From JAHRVQ01 sp964548025 (lineage in GTDB: Bacteria; Pseudomonadota; Gammaproteobacteria; Pseudomonadales; Azotimanducaceae), in contig CAZJRI010000006.1 of assembly GCA_964548025.1 (NCBI GenBank), forward strand, positions 1 to 64,000: a DNA stretch of 64,000 bases, read 5' to 3'. The notes under the pieces were generated by a model that saw only the letters and a list, made by a program, of their open reading frames with translations, was not told the DNA's origin and did no database searches. The position numbers were made by a program, and so were the translations under genes. Of the stretch, positions 27,274-35,179 are shown piece by piece (position 1 is the stretch's first letter; every line of letters begins with the position of its first letter).

Positions 27274-27501
27274 GAATGGCACTTACTTAAGACACTAGGA
27301 CAATTTGATCTCAATCCGCGTCAAGCAGGACGGGTGTGTCTACTGCCAGAGCGCGCCTGCGGTCGCAATGGCGACAGCCTCACTTACTCAGGAGCCTGTA
27401 GTCTCCTTCGGCGCGCTCGGCGCAGGCTTGATGCTCTCGCAATAGACACACCCGTCCTACTCACCGCTAAGGATGATATGTGCCTTAAGTAAGTGCCATT
27501 C
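27274..27501. repeat. Structured palindromic element, copy A
   Basis: Outer arms 27274-27291 and 27484-27501 are perfect 18-bp inverted repeats. Inner arms 27327-27342 and 27443-27458 are perfect over 16 bp. The core (27348-27437) contains helix AGAGC/GCTCT, helix GCCTGCG/CGCAGGC (27355-27361 with 27421-27427), the hairpin GTCGC-AATG-GCGAC (27362-27375) and a 23-base block at 27383-27405 identical in copy B. The element fills the space between convergent genes, and its right arm ends four bases before the stop of the MFS gene. It has no coding potential and no T-tract, so it is not a simple terminator. Orientation: the + strand here corresponds to the minus strand of copy B. Confidence 0.88.
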
Positions 27502-27504
27502 GAC

Positions 27505-28779
27505 TCAGTCGAAAATTTTCTCACTGGATGAGAACAACAGAAATACGATCAACCCGAAGAGGGTAACCCCGCCTGCCACCTGGAACACAAGTGCCCATGA
27601 ACCGGTAACCTCAAGAATCACACCGCTGACGAAAACACCGATGATGCCCGGAATTGTGCCAGCGGTATTGGTTATCCCCATGAGCGTACCTGCATGCCTT
27701 GGCGCGATATCCATATGATTCACAGAGAATCCGCCAGTGACGAATGCACCCAGTGCATTACCTGTAGCCATGATGCCAATAGCCATCCATACACTGTCAA
27801 CTTCACCAACAATGAACAAAGCAGTTGCGATACCACCGAATCCTATGGTCTGCATCAGTTTGCGAACTTTGCCGATCGCCATACCGTTTCGAATGAGCCG
27901 GTCGGCGATATTCCCTGCGATGTTAAGAAAGAAGAACGATGCAACATGAGGAATCATGGTAACCCAGCCAACGGCAGCATAGTCGACTCCGAGTCCCTTG
28001 TTCACGAATGTAGGCAGCCAGGACAGAAGCACATAGAGCGACCAGTTATTGCAAAAGTGGGTAATAATAATTGCCCAGACAGGGGCGTGTTTCAGAAAGT
28101 CGATTATTGAAGGTGCATCTGCATCGTCTTCTTTTGAGGCGGTGCCATCCTCGATGAGTGCGAGTTCTTCCTCTGTGATGATAGTACTCTGCTGAGGTGA
28201 GGCGGTAACCATCTGATGCCAGAAGAGATACCAGACCAGGCCAACAGCGCCAAAGAGATAAAATGCCCACTCCCATCCGAGTTGCTGCACGATGATAGGT
28301 GTCACGACAAGCGCAAATACCGTGCCCAGTGGGATGCCACTGTTGGTAAAACCGACTGCCCTGGATCTTTCCTGAATGGGAATCCAGCGCCCATAAGTCG
28401 TATATATAGACGGGAATGTCACTGCTTCGCCCATACCCATGGCTATTCGGGTGGCAATTAACAGGCTTAAGCCGATCATAGCAGCAGGGGGGGTCAATAT
28501 CGTGAAAAGCGACCAGAGCAATACGCCAGCGCCAAGTACAACCTTACCGCCAAACTTATCTGCCAGTCTGCCACCAATTATCTGCAGCAAAAGGTAGCCA
28601 ATAAAAAAAGACGATAGGATCGTTCCCTGAGTCTGCATGCTCCAGCCGAGATCTTCGGCCATGGGAATGATAGCGATCGAAATATTGACGCGATCGATAT
28701 AGCAGATAAACACGGATAGAAAAGACATGCCAACAACAACATATCGTCTCGGCCAGTGTGCAGGTAGTATTGATGCCAT
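27505..28779 (-). CDS. MFS transporter, anion:cation symporter (SLC17-like) family
   Basis: 424 residues and 12 hydrophobic helices. The N-terminal YVVVGMSFLSVFICYIDRVN is the hallmark of the anion:cation symporter branch, which includes sialic-acid, hexuronate and organic-anion carriers. GGRLADKFGGKVVLGAGVL is motif A. The second half has IAGNIADRLIRNGMAIGKVR. It probably imports an organic acid with protons or sodium. The gene is alone, convergent with the alpha/beta hydrolase and divergent from the sensor kinase at 29003. Its stop lies next to the outer arm of element A. Confidence 0.9.
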   Translation of the reverse strand: MASILPAHWPRRYVVVGMSFLSVFICYIDRVNISIAIIPMAEDLGWSMQTQGTILSSFFIGYLLLQIIGGRLADKFGGKVVLGAGVLLWSLFTILTPPAAMIGLSLLIATRIAMGMGEAVTFPSIYTTYGRWIPIQERSRAVGFTNSGIPLGTVFALVVTPIIVQQLGWEWAFYLFGAVGLVWYLFWHQMVTASPQQSTIITEEELALIEDGTASKEDDADAPSIIDFLKHAPVWAIIITHFCNNWSLYVLLSWLPTFVNKGLGVDYAAVGWVTMIPHVASFFFLNIAGNIADRLIRNGMAIGKVRKLMQTIGFGGIATALFIVGEVDSVWMAIGIMATGNALGAFVTGGFSVNHMDIAPRHAGTLMGITNTAGTIPGIIGVFVSGVILEVTGSWALVFQVAGGVTLFGLIVFLLFSSSEKIFD

Positions 28780-28919
28780 GGAATGTGATCCTGTTTTTTT
28801 TGAGACAGTATATAGAACATATGAAGAGACGTAAGCATTGAGCCAGATGCCGTCACTGACACAATAGATTTAATTGACCATGCCTGTTCAGGTCATTTTT
28901 TGAAAGTGAAAGCCACAAT

Positions 28920-28952
28920 AAAAAAAGGATTCAGCGATTCGAACCTTTTTTT
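28920..28952. terminator. Bidirectional terminator-like hairpin in a divergent promoter region
   Basis: A7-GG pairs with CC-T7 across a 15-base middle part, with a further TTC/GAA pairing after one bulged base. Both an A-tract and a T-tract flank the stem, so it could terminate in either direction. It lies 50 bp before the sensor-kinase start, where a leader attenuator is another reading. Confidence 0.6.
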
Positions 28953-29002
28953 GTGTACACTTGGCTTCAGACTAAATAATAAGAAACAGTATCAGGCTGG
29001 AA

Positions 29003-31306
29003 ATGTTGTCTCCGAGAGTACTGATCAATCTGTCCATCTTCGTAGCCCTGATCTTTACAGCGCTATTCGTTCTGTTGCTATGGCTGACACCCTATACCGG
29101 ATTCAATGTCGAGAAAGATCCTGCATCAGATTACATGCTAGTTACCAGGGTTGATAACTGGGTAGCATCACAGGGGTTGAAAACTGGAGACAAAATTAAC
29201 CTGATATCGGCAGGTGGTGATTCCATCACTCTCAGTCAGAAGCATGTTTTAACTTCCACCTTCCAGGCCCGGGCACTTTATGAGAATCGCAAAGAACGTC
29301 TGAATGAACTTGCGAAGGTTTATCGAATAGTCAGCCAGCCAGTTGTTACCCTGGATCTTGTTGAAGGCAGGCAAATAGATATTGCAATGGATCAAAGGCG
29401 CCCATTGTCTTCTATCTCGGTATCGGTATGGATTCGATTTTTCCTGGGGTTGGCGGCACCTTTTATGGGTGCGCTGGTCTGGGCCTTCCGTCCGCGAACG
29501 AAGGAGGCTGTCTTCCTTCTGTTGAGTGGCATTGGCCTGTTTATTTTTACTGTGCCCTCTGCCGCATCCATATATGCAATAGAAATGTTCTACCTTGAAC
29601 CAATTCTATTCTGGTTGTTCAAGATTGCCGGGGGAGTTGGAACTTTTATTTTCCTGGGATTCGGAACTTGTGTCCTGCTCTATTATCCGCAGAAAATCAG
29701 CAATGCCGATAGGTGGAGTAAGCGACTGCTCTACGGTTTACTTGTATACAGTCTTGTGGTTTTGGTGAATGATTGGAATTTCAGCGCGACACTTACCAAC
29801 CAGTTTCTTTATTTCAGCTACAACGAAACTTATCTGCCAATGCCTGTATTCTTTGCTGTCGTGGTTACCCTCTGCGTTCTACAGTGGAAAATCAGCAGGG
29901 GCAGACCGGTTGAAAGAGCCCAGGCTCTGTGGATTATCCTGGCCTGGACATTGGGGCCGAGTATCTTTCTATTGCTTTATTTGCTGCCGGTTGTTCTGGG
30001 GCAGGAGGGTATTTCTGGCAGAACGCTCAATGCATTCACTGTTGTAAGTACCTACCTTCTCGTACTCGTCGGCGTTGCGCGTTTCAAGTTGTTCCACCTG
30101 GAACAGCACATTGCTGCAGCCTACCAATGGAGTTTCGTTTCACTGTTCTTCTTTGGCCTGGATATCATCATCGTTTCGGTTGCGAGTATCTCGCCCCGGG
30201 TATCCACCTTTATCGTTCTCGGACTGGTCCTATGGTGCTACCTGCCAATACGTCAGTGGATTACCAGGCGCGTTTCGCAATCCAGGCAATACAGGTATCA
30301 ACGATTATTCAACGATGCCGTTGTAACAATGGTGCAGGATTCTCTGGTCTCGGTAGTTCGTCCCCGGGATTCCTGGCGTACCGCACTGAACACGCTTTTC
30401 TCACCTATTAGTTTTGAGTTCAGCCAATCGGAGGAGACCAGGGTTGATGATCGTGGCCAGACCTTGATTGTTGCCGGTAATCGATATTCCCCCGCAGCCA
30501 GACTTGAGTTCGCCGAAAATGGTACCCGGCTGTTCACGGAAGAGGATCAGGACCTGGTACAGACACTGGTGGTTCTGTTGGAACGATTATATGATTTTCG
30601 TGATGCTTTCTTTGCAGGTCAGACCCAGGAACGAGAGAGAATAAGGCGCGATCTGCACGATCAGATTGGACATAAACTTTTGTCTCTTATCTATACCGCC
30701 AGGGATGACAGATCGAGACTACTGGCCCAGGAAACCATGGAGCAATTGAGAGAATTAATTCAGGCGCTCAAAGATGAGCCTGTTTCACTGCATGATGCAA
30801 TCGGCAAGTTAAGACATCTGAGCGAGGAGACCTGCGACAACGTCGGGCTCATATTTGAATGGCAAGAAGAACTCGGAGAAGAGGAGGCAAATATCAGCTC
30901 CAATCAGTATCTCAATATTCTTAATATTGTCCGGGAACTTCTCAACAACACCATCAGCCATTCGGAGGCCAGTAAAATTTCAGTCTCAGTGAACAGAGAA
31001 GCAGGGCCATTGACGATTGAAGTGAGTGATAATGGAACAGGATTCGATCAGGATACGGTTACACCGGGTAATGGTCTTTATAACATCCAATCCAGGGTGG
31101 GAGAACTCCATGCCAGCATTGACTGGCATACTTCGTCCGGTACCCGGGTTATGCTGCAAATTCCGTTACACAATATAGAGGAACATACGACAGACGAGAA
31201 AAATACAGAGGCACTGATTACGGAGAAACAAAGTACGGAGAAACAAAGTACAGAGGAAAGAAGTACAGAGGAAAGAAGTGTAGAGGAACATAATGCAGAA
31301 GGATGA
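29003..31306 (+). CDS. Membrane sensor histidine kinase, NarX/HisKA_3 type
   Basis: 767 residues. Helix 1 (residues 5-28) is followed by a periplasmic part up to about 130, then seven or eight helices to about residue 420. The cytoplasmic part has the HisKA_3 motif RERIRRDLHDQIGHKLLSL with phosphoacceptor H552, and HATPase_c with NNTISHSEASK, DNGTGF and NGLYNIQSR. A 70-residue-plus segment before HisKA_3 (about 440-530) resembles a small sensory domain. The C-terminal tail is a 15-bp tandem repeat giving EKQST-type pentapeptides (31221-31295). It overlaps the LuxR-type regulator gene by 14 bp, making them a cognate pair. Signal unknown. Confidence 0.9.
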   Translation: MLSPRVLINLSIFVALIFTALFVLLLWLTPYTGFNVEKDPASDYMLVTRVDNWVASQGLKTGDKINLISAGGDSITLSQKHVLTSTFQARALYENRKERLNELAKVYRIVSQPVVTLDLVEGRQIDIAMDQRRPLSSISVSVWIRFFLGLAAPFMGALVWAFRPRTKEAVFLLLSGIGLFIFTVPSAASIYAIEMFYLEPILFWLFKIAGGVGTFIFLGFGTCVLLYYPQKISNADRWSKRLLYGLLVYSLVVLVNDWNFSATLTNQFLYFSYNETYLPMPVFFAVVVTLCVLQWKISRGRPVERAQALWIILAWTLGPSIFLLLYLLPVVLGQEGISGRTLNAFTVVSTYLLVLVGVARFKLFHLEQHIAAAYQWSFVSLFFFGLDIIIVSVASISPRVSTFIVLGLVLWCYLPIRQWITRRVSQSRQYRYQRLFNDAVVTMVQDSLVSVVRPRDSWRTALNTLFSPISFEFSQSEETRVDDRGQTLIVAGNRYSPAARLEFAENGTRLFTEEDQDLVQTLVVLLERLYDFRDAFFAGQTQERERIRRDLHDQIGHKLLSLIYTARDDRSRLLAQETMEQLRELIQALKDEPVSLHDAIGKLRHLSEETCDNVGLIFEWQEELGEEEANISSNQYLNILNIVRELLNNTISHSEASKISVSVNREAGPLTIEVSDNGTGFDQDTVTPGNGLYNIQSRVGELHASIDWHTSSGTRVMLQIPLHNIEEHTTDEKNTEALITEKQSTEKQSTEERSTEERSVEEHNAEG
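31221..31295 (+). repeat. Five 15-bp tandem repeats at the sensor-kinase C-terminus
   Basis: Units begin at 31221, 31236, 31251, 31266 and 31281 and encode a Glu/Lys/Ser/Thr-rich tail (TEKQS, TEKQS, TEERS, TEERS, VEEHN). The last unit contains the ATG at 31293, one possible start for the response regulator. The first two units are identical, pointing to recent duplication. Confidence 0.85.
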
Positions 31307-31985
31307 GGACCGAGCGGTGAAAAAGGTCAAATGTGTCCTCATCGTTGAGGATCATCATGATGCCACCGAGGTGCTAAGACAGGTGGTTGATCAGACCTTT
31401 GGGCAACCTTTAATTGAAACCGCGACGACTGTTAGCGTGGGTCTCGAGATCTTGAAACGTACCCGGTTTGATCTTGCATTGCTGGACCTTGGGTTACCCG
31501 ATGGTAACGGTGCGGACCTGGTTCGATATATTGGTCTGAACTGCCCGGATACACTGTCGGTTGTAACCACGATTTTCGATGATGAATCCCATCTTTTTGA
31601 TGCGCTCCGCTCTGGTGCTTGTGGATATCTGCTTAAAGGTCACTCACCTGAGGAATTGCAGCGATACCTTCAAGATGCGGTATCAGGCAGACCAGCATTG
31701 TCGCCAAGCGTGGCGCAGTCCATGTTGGGATTCTTCAGACAGGAGGCATTGTCGGGCGCAATTGTTAAAGACGAGGATGACTCCGAGAAACTAACAGAGC
31801 GAGAGATGGAAGTGCTTAGCCTGATAGCCAAAGGTTGCCAGGTAAAAGAAGTAAGTCGTCTGTTGGATATCTCCCCCAACACGGTGTCCCACCACATAAA
31901 GAGTCTCTATGGCAAATTGAACGTTCATAACCGTGCTGAAGCAACAGCAGCGGCTGTACAGCTCAATATCTTCAAACCGAATTAA
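31293..31985 (+). CDS. LuxR/NarL-type response regulator
   Basis: 230 residues if the ATG at 31293 is used; a GTG at 31317, preceded by GGATGAGG, would start MKKVKCVLIVEDHHD and is equally likely. The receiver has E19-D20 and phosphorylation site D65 (LALLDLGLPDGNG). The conserved Lys lies in YLLKGHSPEEL. The LuxR HTH follows (about 165-225): LTEREMEVLSLIAKG and SPNTVSHHIKSLYGKLNV. It overlaps the kinase gene and lies just before an ECF sigma-factor gene. A hairpin at 32001-32020 between them could be a regulatory site. Confidence 0.93.
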   Translation: MQKDEDRAVKKVKCVLIVEDHHDATEVLRQVVDQTFGQPLIETATTVSVGLEILKRTRFDLALLDLGLPDGNGADLVRYIGLNCPDTLSVVTTIFDDESHLFDALRSGACGYLLKGHSPEELQRYLQDAVSGRPALSPSVAQSMLGFFRQEALSGAIVKDEDDSEKLTEREMEVLSLIAKGCQVKEVSRLLDISPNTVSHHIKSLYGKLNVHNRAEATAAAVQLNIFKPN

Positions 31986-32000
31986 GAGAGATCCTCGAGT

Positions 32001-32020
32001 TATCACCTGTTTAGGTGATA
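32001..32020. promoter_or_regulatory. Perfect dyad upstream of the ECF sigma gene
   Basis: TATCACCT-GTTT-AGGTGATA is a perfect 8-bp inverted repeat with a 4-base spacer. It lies 16 bp after the response-regulator stop and 60 bp before the GTG of the sigma factor. No T-tract follows. It could be an operator for the LuxR-type regulator or an RNA hairpin; both are inference. Confidence 0.5.
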
Positions 32021-32079
32021 CGAAATCACCCGACTTAATGTCAATCTGTGACCCATGGAATCAATTCTTGGGGGTAATT

Positions 32080-32661
32080 GTGAACACAGAGTTTAGAGGG
32101 GAAGAGGGACTGGTAAGCAGATCACTGGCTGCTGGTATAGCATCCGGCGATGAAGAATTGGAAGAACAGCTAATAAAACGATATCGGACCCGGGTACTGG
32201 CCATTCTTGAAAAGCTGACGGGAGACAGCAGTCGGGCGGAAGATCTTGCCCATGAAACGCTGATTATTATTCTGAATAGACTTCGCCATGAGGGGATCAA
32301 TGAACCTCATCATCTTTCCAGCTATATATACAGGACGGCCAAATATGTCTATCTGGGTTGGCTGCGAAGAGCTGACAATCGTGTTGAACTTCGCGGTTGT
32401 CTTGATGATTTTGAATGTGGTGATTCTGAACCTGAAAATCAGTATATCCACAAAGAGAGAAAAGAATATCTATATCAGTCGATTGTCGCGCTCAAGATCA
32501 ATCGTGACAGGGATATCCTCCTGCGTCGTTATATAGCGGAGCAGAGCAAGGATGAAATCTGCGATGTTCATGCATTGAGCACTCAACACTTTGACAGGGT
32601 AATATTCCGTGCCAGAAATAGGCTGAAGCAAAGCATCGGGGCGCAGGCTGAACCTGCATAG
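32080..32661 (+). CDS. ECF-type RNA polymerase sigma factor
   Basis: A GTG start at 32080 has GGGGG six bases upstream and yields 193 residues, the normal ECF length. A longer frame from 31933 would overlap the regulator gene and lacks a Shine-Dalgarno. Region 2 is DEELEEQLIKRYRTRVLAIL through RAEDLAHETLIIILNRL and SYIYRTAKYVYLGWLRR. Region 4 contains LLRRYIAEQSKDEICDVHA and FDRVIFRARNRLKQS. No anti-sigma factor gene with a typical zinc or transmembrane motif adjoins it; the secreted protein at 32754 is the next gene. It probably forms a regulatory cascade with the kinase and regulator upstream. Confidence 0.87.
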   Translation: MNTEFRGEEGLVSRSLAAGIASGDEELEEQLIKRYRTRVLAILEKLTGDSSRAEDLAHETLIIILNRLRHEGINEPHHLSSYIYRTAKYVYLGWLRRADNRVELRGCLDDFECGDSEPENQYIHKERKEYLYQSIVALKINRDRDILLRRYIAEQSKDEICDVHALSTQHFDRVIFRARNRLKQSIGAQAEPA

Positions 32662-32662
32662 T

Positions 32663-32690
32663 TTAAAAGAGGTCGGCTTAAAAGAGGTCG
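32663..32690. repeat. 15-bp-period direct duplication after the sigma gene
   Basis: TTAAAAGAGGTCG occurs at 32663-32675 and again at 32678-32690, exactly 15 bp apart. It lies just after the sigma-factor stop and before the secreted-protein gene. It may be a binding-site pair, but the same period as the coding repeats elsewhere favours slippage. Confidence 0.7.
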
Positions 32691-32753
32691 ACCCGATTGA
32701 ACTTTTTGCCAACGAACATCCACCTAAGTGGAAAATAGTGTCATGAATATTCA

Positions 32754-33635
32754 ATGAAATTGATTCTTGGTTTTGCGTTCGTGCTGCTGAGCTATAACCT
32801 GTCTGCTGATGTCGAAGGTGTATATTTTGGTTCCGCAGGTGAAGGATACTCCTCGAGCCAAAGCGGCGAGGAGATAGAGCTCTCTTATCGAATGTTTACT
32901 GCACCCATGAGTGAGGAATTATGCAGGGATGCTGGTTCAAACCAGGAACTTTTGACCTCAATGCCCGTTGTCACCCTGGTAGTTGGCGATCAGTTTTCTC
33001 TCACCGATCTGAAAATTGATGCACTGGATGAAGATGGCATGTTTCAAAAGCGTGTACCTATCGTGGTTGGTGTACCACTGATTGAAGATGGTTTTCTGGA
33101 ATACCGCCCTGATGAGATTGAATTTGTGGCCGTAAAACCTGGCGCGATGCAGGTTGAAGTCATGTCCTATTGCATGCCGACTGTTCGCCTCTACATTACG
33201 ATTACGGTTCTGGATATCAGCAATCTGATTACGGTTGATGGCGCCAATATGTACGTCCCCGAAGGATGGCGTCATGAAGCAGGAGTACCTGCAAACCAGA
33301 ATACAACGAGGATCTTTGACCACACTGGCATTGAGATGCTCAAAATGAGGTCCATGATCATTCCACGGCAGATCGATCGGAAAACCCTGCGCAACTTAAC
33401 AAATGTTGATTTATCCGAATTACTTTACTGGCAGAAGTGGGGGGATTTCAGCGGATATCAGTTCGACTATGAAGAAGCTGGCACTTCATACAGACTGTGG
33501 TGGCTAACCGATCAGAAAATCATATTATTTGTCGGCCATGAACACGATTCCACCATTGACCCGGGGTATAGCGTAATTGACGGAGTGGTCGCTTCTCTTA
33601 AGAATCGACCTGTCGCAGTCTCAGCAGAGAGGTGA
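32754..33635 (+). CDS. Secreted protein of unknown function
   Basis: 293 residues with a signal peptide (MKLILGFAFVLLSYNLSADV). The first mature half (about 25-160) is beta-rich, with SMPVVTLVVGDQFSLTDL and EIEFVAVKPGAMQVEVMSYC, and resembles an immunoglobulin-like Big domain. The second half (about 165-285) has TVDGANMYVPEGWRHEAGVP and YRLWWLTDQKIILFVGHEHD. I recognise no named family. Its place right after the kinase, regulator and sigma genes suggests a target or sensor of that system, which is inference. The Shine-Dalgarno before ATG 32754 is weak. Confidence 0.6.
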   Translation: MKLILGFAFVLLSYNLSADVEGVYFGSAGEGYSSSQSGEEIELSYRMFTAPMSEELCRDAGSNQELLTSMPVVTLVVGDQFSLTDLKIDALDEDGMFQKRVPIVVGVPLIEDGFLEYRPDEIEFVAVKPGAMQVEVMSYCMPTVRLYITITVLDISNLITVDGANMYVPEGWRHEAGVPANQNTTRIFDHTGIEMLKMRSMIIPRQIDRKTLRNLTNVDLSELLYWQKWGDFSGYQFDYEEAGTSYRLWWLTDQKIILFVGHEHDSTIDPGYSVIDGVVASLKNRPVAVSAER

Positions 33636-33669
33636 TACAGTCTGCCGACAGGAAGCCAGATGAGTATGT

Positions 33670-35136
33670 ATGAGTTCAGATTCAGCAGTAACCCCAGCGG
33701 CCCCTCCGCTGGGTGTAGCGACCAAGGTAGCATTCGGAATAGGGGCTTCCGGCGAAGCGATTACCAACGTTTCATTTAATACTTTTGTATTCTTCTACTA
33801 CAACCAGGTGCTTGGACTCTCCGGTACCCTGGCTGGTCTTGCGGTTACCATCGCGCTATTTTCCGACGCGATAACTGATCCCCTGATGGGCACAATATCA
33901 GATCGGACCAAATCCCGGTTCGGACGAAGACATCCTTACCTGTTATTTACAGCGATTCCCCTGGGGATGGTTTTTTTCCTGATCTTCTCTCCACCGCCGG
34001 GTCTTGAAGGATATTGGCTGTTTTTCTGGTTCTGCGGATTTACCATTCTGATGCGAACTTTGCTGACCTTATATGCTGTGCCTCATCTGGCGCTTGGTGC
34101 TGAACTGTCTCAGGATTATCATCAGCGCTCGACGGTCATGAGCTATAACAACTTCTTTGGTTTTCTCGGTGGTGCATCGACATCATGGATTGCCTATACA
34201 TGGTTCTTTAATTCGACTGAAGAATATGCCAATGGGCTTCGCAACCCCGAGGCATATCCGGAATTTGCATTCTTTGCCGCGCTTTTCATCTCGGGAGCGA
34301 TACTGGCTTGCGCATGGTTTACCCGGGACAAGATTCCCTATTTGCCTCAACCGCCTGATGATCAACCGCCATTCAGACCGTTAACCGTTTTTAGAGAAAT
34401 GTTCTCTGCGATATCAAATCGCAACTATCTTAATCTGCTGCTTGGCTTTTTCTTCCTGTCACTGATGTTAGGTGTTCATGAGACGCTGAACCTGCACATG
34501 GGAACCTTCTTCTGGGAACTTGAACCCAGTCAGCTAAGATTTTATGTCTTCGGCTCTATCACGGGTTATGTCCTCGGATTTACCCAGACAACGCCGTTGC
34601 ATCGACTGATCGATAAGCGAAACTCGATAATCGTCTCTGTTCTGGGGCTGGCCTTTTTCGGTGCACTGGCAGTCAATCTGAGATTGCTTGACATATTCCC
34701 GACGAATAGTTGGGCTTATCTCTTTCCACTGCTCGTATTCATCTCGGTATTCTCATACGGATCTGGCAGCATCCTCAATATATCCGTGATGTCGGCACTT
34801 GCGGACATTGCCGATGAACACGAACTCAAGACCGGCAGGCGACAGGAAGGCATTTTCTATTCGGCTCGTACCTTCTTTGCTAAATCGACATCCGCATTGG
34901 GCCACCTGATTGCTGGCATTGCGCTGGATTTGATTGAATTTCCGACTAATGCTGTGCTTGGAGAGGTTGATACGCAGACGATATATGAATTGGGAGTTGT
35001 CTACGGACCAATGGCAATGGTGCCGGGTATCTGCTCTGTATTCTTTTATGGCAGGTATAAACTCAATCGTAAGAGACTGGCAGAGATTCAGGCTTCAATT
35101 GCAGCGAAAAACGTACCTGCGGCCGAGAGTGCATAG
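33670..35136 (+). CDS. GPH-family (MelB-like, MFS_2) sugar or glycoside:cation symporter
   Basis: 488 residues. The signature ALFSDAITDPLMGTISDRTK followed by SRFGRRHPYLLFTAIPLGM is diagnostic of the GPH family. The Asp residues of helix 2 and the GRR motif are present. About 12 helices follow, with HELKTGRRQEGIFYSARTFF in the C-terminal half, typical of the eukaryote-like MFS_2 branch. The substrate could be a glycoside, a nucleoside or a lysolipid. It ends 43 bp before the M20 hydrolase gene on the same strand; importer plus amidohydrolase is a plausible pair. Confidence 0.9.
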   Translation: MSSDSAVTPAAPPLGVATKVAFGIGASGEAITNVSFNTFVFFYYNQVLGLSGTLAGLAVTIALFSDAITDPLMGTISDRTKSRFGRRHPYLLFTAIPLGMVFFLIFSPPPGLEGYWLFFWFCGFTILMRTLLTLYAVPHLALGAELSQDYHQRSTVMSYNNFFGFLGGASTSWIAYTWFFNSTEEYANGLRNPEAYPEFAFFAALFISGAILACAWFTRDKIPYLPQPPDDQPPFRPLTVFREMFSAISNRNYLNLLLGFFFLSLMLGVHETLNLHMGTFFWELEPSQLRFYVFGSITGYVLGFTQTTPLHRLIDKRNSIIVSVLGLAFFGALAVNLRLLDIFPTNSWAYLFPLLVFISVFSYGSGSILNISVMSALADIADEHELKTGRRQEGIFYSARTFFAKSTSALGHLIAGIALDLIEFPTNAVLGEVDTQTIYELGVVYGPMAMVPGICSVFFYGRYKLNRKRLAEIQASIAAKNVPAAESA

Positions 35137-35179
35137 AGATACCCGTCATAGAATAATCAAGTAAAACAAGGAGCCAAAG

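Noticed and set aside
27274..27501. Element A as an integron attC site or a plain Rho-independent terminator.
   Set aside because: It is longer than attC sites, has no integron integrase nearby and lacks the R-box layout; it has no T-tract, and copy B lies in a divergent region where a terminator makes no sense.
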